A stretch of DNA of 64,000 nucleotides from Chryseosolibacter sp964493505 (GCA_964493505.1 CAZBNP010000006.1:62001-126000), one strand, 5' to 3'. Positions 51,904 through 62,255 are shown, numbered from the stretch's first letter. Notes: generated by a model not told the origin, from the letters alone. Translations and numbers: made by a program.

Positions 51904-53448
51904 ATGGCAACCCAGGAAGACAACCTTTTAAAGAACATCATTTCCCACTCCAAGGAGTACGGATTTATCTTTCCCTCAAGCGAGATCTATGACGGCCTCA
52001 GCGCGGTGTATGACTACGGGCAGAACGGTGCGGAGCTAAAGAACAACATCAAAGAGTACTGGTGGAAATTTATGACCTTGCTGCACGACAATATTGTGGG
52101 CATAGACTCCGCGATCTTTATGCATCCGACGATATGGAAGGCCTCCGGCCACGTCGACGCGTTCAACGATCCTATGGTCGACAACAAAGACTCGAAGAAA
52201 CGCTATCGCGCCGACGTATTGGTAGAAGATGCTATCGCCCGATTAGAGGAGAAAATACAGAAAGAGATCGACAAGGCAGCCAAGCGTTTTGGTGAATCCT
52301 TCGACAAGGAAATGTTCGCCAGCACTAACCCGCGGGTGGTTGAGTACCAGAAGAAGATCGATGAGGCAAACGAACACCTGAAAGCGGCGATGACCGACGG
52401 CGATATGGCGGCGATGAAACAACTCATGACCGACCTGGATATCGCCGATCCGGTTTCCGGCACCCGGAACTGGACCGACGTCCGACAGTTCAACCTTATG
52501 TTCTCGACGGAGATCGGTTCACTCGCGGAAGACGCGAGCCGCATCTATCTGAGACCGGAGACCGCCCAGGGGATCTTTGTGAATTTCCTCAACGTACAGA
52601 AAACCGGTCGCATGAAAATTCCCTTCGGCATCGCACAGATCGGGAAGGCATTCCGCAACGAGATCGTGGCTCGACAGTTCATCTTCCGCATGCGCGAATT
52701 CGAACAAATGGAAATGCAGTTCTTCATCCGCCCGGGTGAAGAAATGAAATGGTATGAGTTCTGGAAGGAAAAGAGAATGCGTTGGCACAAGGCCATCGGA
52801 CTGGGTGACGAGAACTACCGCTACCATGATCATCTTAATCTCGCGCACTACGCAAACGCGGCCTGTGATATTCAGTTCAACTTCCCTATGGGATTTAAGG
52901 AACTGGAAGGTATCCACTCGAGAACAGATTTCGATCTGAAAAGTCATGAGGAGTACTCCGGTAAAAAACTGCAGTATTTCGATGGCGAGACGAATCAAAG
53001 TTACATACCCTACGTAATTGAAACATCGATCGGACTCGACCGCTGCTTCCTGGCTGTACTCTCAAAAAGCTATCGCGAGGAAAAGCTGGATGATGGCAGC
53101 ACGCGTATTGTGCTGGCAATCCCTCCTGCGCTCGCGCCAAACAAGGTAGCGATACTGCCACTGGTGAAGAAAGACGGGCTGCCGGAGAAAGCGGAAGAAA
53201 TTATGGATGATCTCAAATACGAACTGAAGTGCTACTATGAAGACAAGGATACTATAGGCAGGAGGTACCGCAGGCAGGACGCCATCGGAACGCCGTTCTG
53301 CCTCACAGTCGATCATCAGACTCTGGAAGACAACACCGTTACGATCCGCGAGCGCGATAGTATGAAACAGGAACGGGTGAATATCGCCGACATCAAGGCG
53401 AGAATGATCAACGCCTGCTCGATCAATAACCTTCTGAGAAAGATATAG
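51904..53448 (+). CDS. glyS: glycyl-tRNA synthetase (dimeric, eukaryote-like type)
   Basis: This 514-residue class-II synthetase charges tRNA-Gly. The first class-II motif region is in KEYGFIFPSSEIYDGLSAVYDYG, motif 2 in GKAFRNEIVARQFIFRMREFEQME, and motif 3 in YVIETSIGLDRCFLAVLSKSY, followed by an anticodon-binding domain (ALAPNKVAILPLVKKDGLPE). The alpha-2 single-chain type is usual in Bacteroidota, unlike the alpha2-beta2 enzyme of E. coli. The ATG at 51904 is chosen because the -7 element at 51889-51896 lies just upstream. Confidence 0.96.
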   Translation: MATQEDNLLKNIISHSKEYGFIFPSSEIYDGLSAVYDYGQNGAELKNNIKEYWWKFMTLLHDNIVGIDSAIFMHPTIWKASGHVDAFNDPMVDNKDSKKRYRADVLVEDAIARLEEKIQKEIDKAAKRFGESFDKEMFASTNPRVVEYQKKIDEANEHLKAAMTDGDMAAMKQLMTDLDIADPVSGTRNWTDVRQFNLMFSTEIGSLAEDASRIYLRPETAQGIFVNFLNVQKTGRMKIPFGIAQIGKAFRNEIVARQFIFRMREFEQMEMQFFIRPGEEMKWYEFWKEKRMRWHKAIGLGDENYRYHDHLNLAHYANAACDIQFNFPMGFKELEGIHSRTDFDLKSHEEYSGKKLQYFDGETNQSYIPYVIETSIGLDRCFLAVLSKSYREEKLDDGSTRIVLAIPPALAPNKVAILPLVKKDGLPEKAEEIMDDLKYELKCYYEDKDTIGRRYRRQDAIGTPFCLTVDHQTLEDNTVTIRERDSMKQERVNIADIKARMINACSINNLLRKI

Positions 53449-53525
53449 GCGTGGCGACCCTTCTGGTTCTGGTGGTCATTCCGCCACGCTGGCCGGATTT
53501 GACTATCCTTGCAAAAAAAATCTGA

Positions 53526-54851
53526 ATGATCTGGAAAAACCTGCTTTCCGCCAAACGCAAAGGTCAGAAGTCCGGCGCCTCGAACGAACCGTCGAGGAGT
53601 GCCTTTGAGCAAGATTACGATCGCATCATCTTTTCACATCCCTTCCGACGGCTACAGGACAAGACCCAGGTACACCCACTTCCCGAGCACGATTTCGTTC
53701 ACACGCGTCTTACGCATAGCCTGGAGGTTTCAAGTGTGGGGCGTTCATTAGGCAAACGTGTTGGCGATGTCATCCTGCAACGTCATCCGGAATTGAGTGC
53801 CGACCTCTCTTTGTTCGACTTCGGCGCCATTGTAGCGGCTGCAGCGCTCGCCCACGATCTGGGCAATCCCCCCTTTGGCCATGCGGGCGAAGATTCCATC
53901 TCCGACTTCTTTCTCCGTCATCCTGCCGGCCAGCGCTTTCAGACTAACGTCTCGGAGGCTGAATGGCATGACCTTATCCGGTTCGAAGGCAACGCACAGG
54001 GTTTCCGCATCCTCGACAAGGAACAATACGGGCTAAAGCTCACCTTCGCTAGTCTTGGTGCTTTCACCAAATATCCCTGTCCGGCACTGCTGCCCGGGCG
54101 GGACAAGAGCCGTAAAAGCCAGAAGAAATTTGGATTCTTTCAATCGGAAAAAGCAGCGTTTGGCGATGTGGCGCACGAGCTCGCGCTCATTTCCAACGGG
54201 CCCGATAGCTGGTGCCGTCATCCACTGGCCTTTCTCGTTGAGGCGGCTGACGATATATGCTACAGCATCATCGACCTGGAAGACGGATGCCGGCTCGGCC
54301 TGGTATCGTTCGACGATACTGTTGAACTGCTGTCGGGCATCCTGCGGGACAAACTTGACCGTAACAAACTGGGTTTGCGACGTGATCTCAACGAAAAGCT
54401 GGGGATCTTGCGGGCTATGGCTATCGGCGAGCTGATCGATGCTTCGGTTGAGGTTTTCCTCGCGAACGAAAACAGCATCCTGGATGGCTCGTTCGATCAG
54501 GCATTAACCGAGCTTTCTTCTTTGGCCGTTCCTTTGAAAGAAATCAGCCGCGTATCGATCGACGCGATCTATCACGCCAGGCACGTAGTCGAAATCGAGG
54601 CGTCGGGTCACCAGGTGCTGCCGGGACTGCTTGAGGAGTTTACCGAGACGGGTCTACACCTGCTGGAAGGCAATCGCACCAGGAAATACCACAACCTGAG
54701 TCTGTTACTGAGCCCTGATAACGTTTCCGCTATCGGCGATCACCCCGACGACCACTACCACATGCTGCGGAATGTCATAGACTTTGTCTCCGGCCTTACC
54801 GACAGGCACGCGCTTTCGCTATTCAGGAAGATCAAAGGAATCAGTTTATGA
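53526..54851 (+). CDS. dgt: deoxyguanosinetriphosphate triphosphohydrolase-like HD protein
   Basis: This 441-residue enzyme of the HD superfamily cleaves dNTPs to nucleoside and triphosphate. SAFEQDYDRIIFSHPFRRLQDK is the nucleotide-binding start. The metal ligands are in VHTRLTHSLEVSSVGR (first His), LAHDLGNPPFGHAGE (HD pair) and LVEAADDICYSIIDLEDG (last Asp). FIRFEGNAQGFRIL-like RFEGNAQGFRILDKEQYGLK fits the long Dgt class. Substrate range (dGTP only or all dNTPs) cannot be told. TATCCTTG, one base off the -7 consensus, lies shortly upstream. It is preceded by glyS and followed by a sensor kinase gene. Confidence 0.92.
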   Translation: MIWKNLLSAKRKGQKSGASNEPSRSAFEQDYDRIIFSHPFRRLQDKTQVHPLPEHDFVHTRLTHSLEVSSVGRSLGKRVGDVILQRHPELSADLSLFDFGAIVAAAALAHDLGNPPFGHAGEDSISDFFLRHPAGQRFQTNVSEAEWHDLIRFEGNAQGFRILDKEQYGLKLTFASLGAFTKYPCPALLPGRDKSRKSQKKFGFFQSEKAAFGDVAHELALISNGPDSWCRHPLAFLVEAADDICYSIIDLEDGCRLGLVSFDDTVELLSGILRDKLDRNKLGLRRDLNEKLGILRAMAIGELIDASVEVFLANENSILDGSFDQALTELSSLAVPLKEISRVSIDAIYHARHVVEIEASGHQVLPGLLEEFTETGLHLLEGNRTRKYHNLSLLLSPDNVSAIGDHPDDHYHMLRNVIDFVSGLTDRHALSLFRKIKGISL

Positions 54852-54914
54852 GTAAATTACGGTCGAACCATTAATTTCGTATCGAAACATTTGCCGCCCC
54901 CGCCGGCAGGTTTT

Positions 54915-56084
54915 ATGAAACTGTCAACCGTTCCAAATATTGTTTTCTTTGTCGTAGCCGCGATCAGCGTACTGCTGGTAGCGAATGTCGCGATAAGCTA
55001 TTACAATAATGAATCGAGTCAGGCAGTCCAGTTGCTGGTACTCATGGTCTGTGTCCCCACGCTGATATTCACGGCATTTTATACGCGCATCGCATTCAGG
55101 CTATCCGACCTGGTGAAAAACTCCGAGGAGGAAAAAAACAATATGCTGCGTGAGCAGAACCTCTTGCTGGAAAAGAAGGTTGTGGAACGCACGCGTGAAA
55201 TCCGCGCCCAGAATCTCGCGATCGGGTCACAGAACGAGGAACTGAAGATACAGCAGGAAACTCTCTCGCGTCAGAACAAACAATTGCAGGAAGCACAACA
55301 TACGATCAACCAGCAGAGCGAAGAGATCAAATCACTGAATGACCATCTCAAGATCGAAGTCGACAACCGCACACGGGAGCTGCGGGAGACGAATCAGCAA
55401 TTGATAGAGCACAACAATCAACTCGAACAATTCGCTTTCATCGCCGCTCACAACCTGCGCGCACCATTGGCCCGCGTGCTGGGTCTTGCCAACCTGATAC
55501 AGATGGGAGAAACGAAAGAGGACAAGAAGACCGCCCTGGACAAGCTCATTACCTCAGCACATGACCTCGACCAGGTCGTGAAAGACCTCAACGCTATTCT
55601 CAATATCAGGCGCCACACCGGCAACCTCACCGAGGTGGATCTCAACGACTCTCTGTCGCGGACGAAACGTATCCTCGAAAAGGAGATCGAAGAAACCCAT
55701 ACGCGCATTATCAACAATTTCGGCGAAGCCGAAAAGGTGTACGCCGTCGCGCCGTATGTGGAAAGCATCCTCTACAATCTGATCAGCAATTCAATCAAGT
55801 ATCGCGACCCCGGACGTCCACCCTATATCGCGATCAAGACGACGCACGAAAGCGATTTCGTGTGTCTGGCTGTTATGGACAATGGGCTCGGCATCGATCT
55901 CAAAAAATACAAGCAAAATCTGTTCAACCTCTATAAACGGTTTCATCTTCATGTGGAAGGTAAGGGCCTCGGCTTGTATCTCGTGAAAACACAGATCGAG
56001 GCACTCGGCGGTCGGGTGGAGGTTCGAAGCGAGCCCAACGAAGGCACCACCTTCCTGGTGTATTTCAAACGATACCTGATCTGA
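54915..56084 (+). CDS. two-helix membrane sensor histidine kinase
   Basis: This 389-residue kinase has two N-terminal helices (PNIVFFVVAAISVLLVANVA and LLVLMVCVPTLIFTAFYT) with a very short extracytoplasmic loop (SYYNNESSQ). A coiled coil of about 110 residues, rich in Gln and Glu, follows, then the DHp helix with the phosphoacceptor His in FAFIAAHNLRAPLARVLGLA. The ATPase domain has NLISNSIKYRDPGRPP, VMDNGLGIDLKKY and GKGLGLYLVKTQIEALGGR. No PAS, GAF or receiver domain is present and no response regulator is adjacent. The short periplasmic part suggests a membrane or cytoplasmic signal. The ATG at 54915 is preferred over an open extension from 54891. Confidence 0.9.
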   Translation: MKLSTVPNIVFFVVAAISVLLVANVAISYYNNESSQAVQLLVLMVCVPTLIFTAFYTRIAFRLSDLVKNSEEEKNNMLREQNLLLEKKVVERTREIRAQNLAIGSQNEELKIQQETLSRQNKQLQEAQHTINQQSEEIKSLNDHLKIEVDNRTRELRETNQQLIEHNNQLEQFAFIAAHNLRAPLARVLGLANLIQMGETKEDKKTALDKLITSAHDLDQVVKDLNAILNIRRHTGNLTEVDLNDSLSRTKRILEKEIEETHTRIINNFGEAEKVYAVAPYVESILYNLISNSIKYRDPGRPPYIAIKTTHESDFVCLAVMDNGLGIDLKKYKQNLFNLYKRFHLHVEGKGLGLYLVKTQIEALGGRVEVRSEPNEGTTFLVYFKRYLI

Positions 56085-56156
56085 TACACCCCTCCGCGGG
56101 GAGTTAAATTATCCAAACTGTTAAACCGGTTTTTAAGCATTTGCCTGTAATTTCAC

Positions 56157-56164
56157 TACTTTTG
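56157..56164 (+). promoter_or_regulatory. -7 promoter element of the RND/MMPL transporter gene
   Basis: TACTTTTG, an exact TAnnTTTG match, ends 23 bases before the ATG at 56188. TTTG at 56140-56143 lies 13 bases upstream, short of the usual spacing. Confidence 0.5.
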
Positions 56165-56187
56165 CCCACCTGAAATAGATTTTCCTT

Positions 56188-58674
56188 ATGTGGGATACCG
56201 TTGCGCGGCTGATCATCAGATACCGTCTGCCGCTAATCCTTTTTATCGCGGCCATCACCGGCTTTATGGGGCACTATGCAACAAAGGTGCAGATGAGCTA
56301 TGACTTTGCGCGAACCGTGCCGCTGAACGATCCTGACAACATTATGCTTCAGAAATTCAGGGAGCAGTTCGGCGAAGACGGAAACATCATTGCTGTGGGG
56401 TTCCGGGACAGTTCCATCTACCAGCAACGGAATTTCGAGGCCTACCGCGATTTTGCGCGTAGTGTGAAGCAAATCAGTGGTGTGAGCGAAGTCATTGCCC
56501 TGCCTCTCCTCAAGATAGGCCTGAAGGATACCCAGAACGCGCGTTTCTACCTCGCCAATATTTTTCCCGAGACGATCAAGGCCAACGAGTTCGACAGCCT
56601 CATGGGTGTTGTCCGCGACCAGTCACTGTACATGGGCCAACTCATCAACAGCAGCAACGGTGCGACGATGATGATTGTGTCTGTCAATAAAGACGTGATG
56701 AACTCAGCGCTGAGAGAACCCCTTACCGCGTCTCTGCTCGACGCCGGCGCCACCTTTCAGCAGGCAACAGGCATTTCGCCGCATTTTGCCGGCCTGCCCT
56801 TTATCCGCACCGTTGTTACCAATCAGGTGAAACACGAAATGAAAATCTTCCTGATTGCATCGGTGCTGATCACAGGATTTATCATGTTCATCTTCTTCCG
56901 GTCATCGCGCGCCGTGATCTTCTCCATGATCATTATCGGCATTGTCGTGATCTGGACTGTGGGCACCCTTGCTCTGTTCGGATACAAGATCACCATGCTC
57001 ACCGGCCTTATCCCACCGGTAATTGTCACTATCGGGATCACCAATGCCATCTACCTTCTCAATAAATATCATCTCGAATTTGCCCGGACAAACAACAAGA
57101 TGGAAGCCATTGCGTCGGTCGTGAACAAAATGGGGCTGGCCACATTCCTGACCAATCTTACTGTTGCAATTGGGTTTCTCACATTACTTTCGACCGACAT
57201 ACTGGTGCTGCGTGAATTCGGGGTCGTAGCCGGCCTGAACATTATGGCCCTGTTTTTTGTCAGCCTGGTGATGATACCCAGCATCTTCTCCTGGCTCCCA
57301 ACACCGAACGAACGACACCTGCGCCACCTCAACTTCAAAGTCATGGGTGGGTTTCTCAGGATGGTCGACAGCCTGGTAACCCATCAGCGCGTAACCATTT
57401 ATGTTATATCAATAGCGCTTGCATTGATATCGGCATACGGGATCTGGCATCTGCGATCAGTTTCATTTATGGTCGATGATGTGCCCGAAGACAGCATTGT
57501 CAAGAAAGACCTGCAGTTTTTTGAGAAAAATTTCAGCGGGATCATGCCGCTGGAAATGGTTGTCGAGTTTCAGACAAAACGCCGCAGACCTCTGTTGGAA
57601 GTGAGGAACCTGCAAATGATAGACAGGTTTGAACAGTTCCTGGATTCCATCCCGGAAGTCTCGAAGCCGGTATCGCTTATCAGCTTTGTGAAAGCTTCAA
57701 AGCAGACCTTCTACAACAACAACCCCGACCACTACTCACTACCCACCCAAAATGAGCGCGCGTTCATCCTGCGCTATATGCAAGGCCAGACGGACAATAC
57801 CGGGCTATTCAAATCATTTGTCGATTCCACCTTCAGCAAGATGCGTATCTCCGCACAGATGGCCGACATCGGCTCGGAACGTATGGACTCACTCGTGAAT
57901 TTCGTAATAGAACCGAAGATGAAGTCAATCTTCGTCGCCAATGGAAGCGACACCATCATCACTTCAATCACAGGCACTACCAAGCTCTTTATAAAAGGAA
58001 ACAAATTTCTCATTGCAAATCTGAAGGAAAGTCTGTTTCTGGCATTCCTGCTGATCACTCTTTCGATGGCTGTATTGTTTGCCAACGTTCGGATGATAGT
58101 GATCTCATTGATACCGAACCTGCTCGCACTGATGATTACCGCGGGCATCATGGGATATTTTGATATTCCGTTAAAAGCAAGTACTGCCCTGATCTTCAGC
58201 ATCACCTTCGGGATCTCGGTCGACAACTCGATTCGTTTCCTCGCCAAGTACCGACAGGAGATCCTTTCAAATAATTTCAATGTACCACTGGCGGTAACGG
58301 ACAGCATACTGGAAACAGGAAAGAGTATCATCTATACCTCGACGGTACTGTTTGCCGGTTTCATCATCTTTGCCTTCTCCGACTTCGGAGGAACGATTGC
58401 CCTCGGCGTGCTTACATCTACCACACTGGTCATCTCGATGTTCACTAACCTGATACTGCTGCCCGCGCTCATTCGGACATTTGACAGGCCCCGGACGCAG
58501 AAAGGAGGACGCCTGCTCATCGATGATTTCGACGCCACTTTCTACGGCGAAGGCGAAGATGAAGAGATCGATCTGAGCAAGATCAGGATTCGCAATCGGG
58601 TGTCAAACAACGGTACTCCATCCATTGTCGAACGCCCGCGTCCCGCAGACTCAGCCGCAGCCAGCGACAACTAG
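56188..58674 (+). CDS. RND/MMPL-family membrane transporter
   Basis: This 828-residue inner-membrane protein is built as two repeats. Each repeat has one helix, a large periplasmic domain and five more helices in the RND/MMPL style. The first repeat has PLILFIAAITGFMGHYATKV and, after the loop, KIFLIASVLITGFIMFIFF, GLIPPVIVTIGITNAIYLLN and VVNKMGLATFLTNLTVAIGF. The second has LLITLSMAVLFANVRMIVIS, LIPNLLALMITAGIMGYF and ALIFSITFGISVDNSIRFLA. The substrate may be a lipid or hydrophobic compound, as for MmpL and HpnN relatives; nothing nearby specifies it. The tail is acidic and basic by turns, with no domain I recognise. Confidence 0.9.
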   Translation: MWDTVARLIIRYRLPLILFIAAITGFMGHYATKVQMSYDFARTVPLNDPDNIMLQKFREQFGEDGNIIAVGFRDSSIYQQRNFEAYRDFARSVKQISGVSEVIALPLLKIGLKDTQNARFYLANIFPETIKANEFDSLMGVVRDQSLYMGQLINSSNGATMMIVSVNKDVMNSALREPLTASLLDAGATFQQATGISPHFAGLPFIRTVVTNQVKHEMKIFLIASVLITGFIMFIFFRSSRAVIFSMIIIGIVVIWTVGTLALFGYKITMLTGLIPPVIVTIGITNAIYLLNKYHLEFARTNNKMEAIASVVNKMGLATFLTNLTVAIGFLTLLSTDILVLREFGVVAGLNIMALFFVSLVMIPSIFSWLPTPNERHLRHLNFKVMGGFLRMVDSLVTHQRVTIYVISIALALISAYGIWHLRSVSFMVDDVPEDSIVKKDLQFFEKNFSGIMPLEMVVEFQTKRRRPLLEVRNLQMIDRFEQFLDSIPEVSKPVSLISFVKASKQTFYNNNPDHYSLPTQNERAFILRYMQGQTDNTGLFKSFVDSTFSKMRISAQMADIGSERMDSLVNFVIEPKMKSIFVANGSDTIITSITGTTKLFIKGNKFLIANLKESLFLAFLLITLSMAVLFANVRMIVISLIPNLLALMITAGIMGYFDIPLKASTALIFSITFGISVDNSIRFLAKYRQEILSNNFNVPLAVTDSILETGKSIIYTSTVLFAGFIIFAFSDFGGTIALGVLTSTTLVISMFTNLILLPALIRTFDRPRTQKGGRLLIDDFDATFYGEGEDEEIDLSKIRIRNRVSNNGTPSIVERPRPADSAAASDN

Positions 58675-58722
58675 CCAGTCAACTTATTTGCCCTCAGCAC
58701 TTCGAACTTCACCTTTTGAAAC

Positions 58723-58730
58723 TATCTTTG
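58723..58730 (+). promoter_or_regulatory. -7 promoter element of ileS
   Basis: TATCTTTG, an exact TAnnTTTG match, lies 36 bases before the ATG at 58767. Confidence 0.5.
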
Positions 58731-58766
58731 CGCTCTTATAGGTACCGAAAAGGCGTTTTTTAGGGT

Positions 58767-61700
58767 ATGAGTAGTAAATACCAAGAATTTAAGGATCTTA
58801 ATTTTGCCCGGGTCGCAGATGAGATCCTGCATTTCTGGCAAACAGAGGGGATTTTTGAAAGATCTATTAGCGGTCGGGAAGGCGCGCCATCCTTTACCTT
58901 CTACGAAGGGCCACCGTCAGCGAACGGCACACCCGGCATCCACCATGTTATGGCCCGGACGGTCAAGGACATCGTCTGCCGCTACAAGACACTGCAAGGA
59001 TTCCAGGTCAAACGGAAGGGCGGATGGGACACGCATGGCCTGCCGGTAGAACTTCAGGTCGAAAAGCTTCTTGGCATCACCAAAGATGATATCGGACGGA
59101 AGATATCCGTGGCCGACTACAATAAGAAGTGCCGTGAAACCGTGATGATGTATAAGGACCAGTGGGATGATCTCACCCGCAAGATGGGTTACTGGGTCGA
59201 CCTGGAGAATCCATACATCACCTACGAAAAGGAATATATCGAAACCCTCTGGTGGCTGCTCAAACAGTTTTATAACAAGGGTCTGTTATACAAAGGCTAC
59301 TCAATCCAGCCATACTCACCTGCCGCCGGAACGGGCCTTAGCTCGCACGAACTCAACCTTCCAGGGTCCTACAGAACGGTAAGGGATACCTCCGTTGTCG
59401 CTCAGTTTGAAGTAAAACGAGACCAGAAGTCGGACTTCCTATTCGCAAAAGCCCCGGCTGTGTATTTCCTCGCATGGACTACCACCCCGTGGACACTCCC
59501 CGCCAACACGGCTCTGACCGTCGGCGAAAAAATTGCGTACGTACAGGTCAATACATTCAACCCATACACCTATAAACCGGTAAGCGTTGTCCTGGCCCGG
59601 GATCTCGTATCGCGGTACTTCCCCGATAAGAATAAAGACCTGAAACCCGGCGACTACACTCCGGGTGACAAAGCAATTCCCTTCGAGATCGTCAATGAAT
59701 TCAACGGACGCGACCTTGTCGGTATTCGCTACCACCAACTGATGCCCTACGTTCAACCTGCCAACCGCGCAGACAGCGCTTTCCAGGTTATCGCCGGCGA
59801 TTTCGTCACAACGGAAGACGGCACCGGCATCGTACACACAGCGCCAACCTTCGGCGCTGACGACTTCCGGGTAGCCCAGCAGCAGGGAGTCCCCCCCATG
59901 ACAGTGAAGGACGAAGCCGGCAATGAGCTGCCCATCGTCGACAAGAAAGGAAGGTTCATCAACGCTGTGGGTGAGAAACTGGACGAAGGCGTTTCACGTT
60001 ACAAGATAAAAACGCACAGAACCATAGGTCCTGACGAGTTCTATGTAAAGAATTACACGGGAGAAGATGAAGCGCATGCGGACTACAAGAGCACGGATGT
60101 TATCATCTCGATCATCCTCAAGGAAGAAAATAAAGCGTTCAAGGTTGAGAAATACGAGCACAGCTATCCGCATTGCTGGCGAACCGATAAACCCATACTC
60201 TACTATCCCCTTGATTCATGGTTTATCCGTACCACCGCGTTGAAGGGCAAGATGGTGGAGTTGAACAAAACCATCCACTGGAAACCGGAGTCGACGGGAA
60301 CAGGGCGTTTTGGGAACTGGCTTGAAAACCTTGTCGACTGGAATTTATCACGGTCGCGCTACTGGGGAACACCCCTTCCTATCTGGAGGACCAAAGACGG
60401 CAGCGAAGAACGATGCATCGGCTCCCTTGAAGAACTCAACCGCGAAATAGAGAAGTCGATCGCCAAAGGGCTGATGGAAAAATCACCCCTGGAAGCGGGC
60501 GACCTTCACCGTCCTTATGTAGACGATGTGATCCTGATCAGCGACGGCGGTGAGCCTATGTATCGCGAAACCGACCTCATCGACGTGTGGTTTGACTCCG
60601 GCGCCATGCCGTATGCCCAATGGCACTACCCGTTTGAAAATAAAGATATCTTTGAGAAGAACTACCCGGCCGACTTCATCGCGGAGGGAGTAGATCAGAC
60701 AAGGGGCTGGTTCTTCACCCTTCACGCAATAGCCGTACTCATCAACGAATCGAGCACCGAGATTCAGGCGGTGAACAAGCGGAACAACAACGCCGGCATT
60801 GCATTCAAAAACGTAACATCCAATGGTCTCGTGCTCGACAAAGCCGGCAACAAGATGTCCAAGCGGTTGGGCAATGCGGTCGATCCTTTTGAGACACTCT
60901 CCAAATATGGCCCCGACCTGGTACGGTGGTACATGATAGAGAATGCTCCTCCCTGGGAAAACCTGAAATTCGACTTCGACGGGATCGTCGAAGTGCAACG
61001 AAGATTCTTCGGCACATTGCTCAACACATATTCGTTCTTCGCCCTCTACGCCAACATCGACGGGTTCGTCATGAACGAAATGAGTCTCGTCGCAGACAAG
61101 CACAAGACCAACCTCGATCGCTGGATTCTGTCACGGCTGCAATCACTCGTAATAGAGGTCCGGAAGGCGTTTGAAGAATATGAACCCACACGCGCAGCAC
61201 GCGCGATTCAGGAATTTGTAAACGACCATTTGTCGAACTGGTATGTACGGCTCAACAGGAAGCGTTTCTGGAAACCCTCCAACAATATCACTGCCGGGTA
61301 TGACGACGACAAGAAGGCCGCGTACGAGACCCTCTATCAATGTCTCATGGTTACATCGCAATTGATGTCGCCGATCGCCCCATTTTTCAGCGAATGGCTT
61401 TACAAAAACCTGAGTGACAATATCCGCGGCGACGCCGCGGCGAACAACACACCGCTGCGTCATCCGTCGGTACATCTGACCGACTTCACGAAAGCAACTG
61501 AAACGCTCATTGATTCCTCACTTGAGAAGTCGATGGATTACGCCCAGCGTATCTGTTCGCTCGTACATTCGATACGCAAAAACAATAAGATCAAGGTTCG
61601 TACTCCGTTGCAAAAAGTTCTGCTGCCGGTGATCGAACAGTCATTCGCCGAGAGTGTGCGCACCGTTGAAGCGATCATTCTCGCGGAAGTCAACGTGAAG

Positions 61701-62252
61701 CAGGTTGAATACATCGACGATACCTCCGGGCTGCTGGTCAAAAAAGTGAAACCGAACTTCGCGAAACTCGGAAAGCAGTATGGCCCCAGAATGAAAGAGG
61801 TGTCTGCGGTTATCAATGCTTTTGAGCAGGAAGAGATCAACGCGATCGAAAAGACGGGTAAACTCAACAAAGGTGGCTTCGATCTGACGATTGAAGATGT
61901 AATTATCAGTTCTGAGGATATTCCCGGATGGTCAGTAGCCACTGAGAACGGCCTTACCGTGGCGCTTGATGTGAATATCACCGGCGAATTGAAGCGCGAA
62001 GGGATTGCCCGCGACTTTGTCAATCGCGTTCAGAACCTCAGGAAAGATCGCGGATTGGCGGTCCTGGACAAAATAGATATTGAAGTTGAGCGCAACGGTG
62101 AAGCGCTGGATTCCGCGATTACCGCGCACAAGGAATATATCAGCATGGAAACACAGGCGATCAGCCTCGAACTGAAAGACCAGGTCAGCGATGCTGAAGA
62201 GATCGACATGGACGATTTTATGATGAGAATAAGAATCAGCGTGAATAAATAA
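58767..62252 (+). CDS. ileS: isoleucyl-tRNA synthetase, type 2, with altered HIGH motif
   Basis: This 1161-residue class-I synthetase charges tRNA-Ile. The catalytic signature is unusual: the segment GPPSANGTPGIHHVMARTVK has GIHH at residues 57-60 where HxGH is normal, so the first and third positions are exchanged. The second signature, DKAGNKMSKRLGNAVDPF, ends in KMSKR (696-700). The editing domain is recognisable by WTTTPWTLPANTAL and GTGIVHTAPTFGADDF, and YWGTPLPIWR and GWFFTLHAIAVL are in place. Length and motifs fit the eukaryote-like type-2 class that resists mupirocin; the GxHH form is reported in a subset of it. lspA starts three bases after its stop, so this appears to be the working housekeeping copy. 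Confidence 0.95.
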   Translation: MSSKYQEFKDLNFARVADEILHFWQTEGIFERSISGREGAPSFTFYEGPPSANGTPGIHHVMARTVKDIVCRYKTLQGFQVKRKGGWDTHGLPVELQVEKLLGITKDDIGRKISVADYNKKCRETVMMYKDQWDDLTRKMGYWVDLENPYITYEKEYIETLWWLLKQFYNKGLLYKGYSIQPYSPAAGTGLSSHELNLPGSYRTVRDTSVVAQFEVKRDQKSDFLFAKAPAVYFLAWTTTPWTLPANTALTVGEKIAYVQVNTFNPYTYKPVSVVLARDLVSRYFPDKNKDLKPGDYTPGDKAIPFEIVNEFNGRDLVGIRYHQLMPYVQPANRADSAFQVIAGDFVTTEDGTGIVHTAPTFGADDFRVAQQQGVPPMTVKDEAGNELPIVDKKGRFINAVGEKLDEGVSRYKIKTHRTIGPDEFYVKNYTGEDEAHADYKSTDVIISIILKEENKAFKVEKYEHSYPHCWRTDKPILYYPLDSWFIRTTALKGKMVELNKTIHWKPESTGTGRFGNWLENLVDWNLSRSRYWGTPLPIWRTKDGSEERCIGSLEELNREIEKSIAKGLMEKSPLEAGDLHRPYVDDVILISDGGEPMYRETDLIDVWFDSGAMPYAQWHYPFENKDIFEKNYPADFIAEGVDQTRGWFFTLHAIAVLINESSTEIQAVNKRNNNAGIAFKNVTSNGLVLDKAGNKMSKRLGNAVDPFETLSKYGPDLVRWYMIENAPPWENLKFDFDGIVEVQRRFFGTLLNTYSFFALYANIDGFVMNEMSLVADKHKTNLDRWILSRLQSLVIEVRKAFEEYEPTRAARAIQEFVNDHLSNWYVRLNRKRFWKPSNNITAGYDDDKKAAYETLYQCLMVTSQLMSPIAPFFSEWLYKNLSDNIRGDAAANNTPLRHPSVHLTDFTKATETLIDSSLEKSMDYAQRICSLVHSIRKNNKIKVRTPLQKVLLPVIEQSFAESVRTVEAIILAEVNVKQVEYIDDTSGLLVKKVKPNFAKLGKQYGPRMKEVSAVINAFEQEEINAIEKTGKLNKGGFDLTIEDVIISSEDIPGWSVATENGLTVALDVNITGELKREGIARDFVNRVQNLRKDRGLAVLDKIDIEVERNGEALDSAITAHKEYISMETQAISLELKDQVSDAEEIDMDDFMMRIRISVNK

Positions 62253-62255
62253 ATA

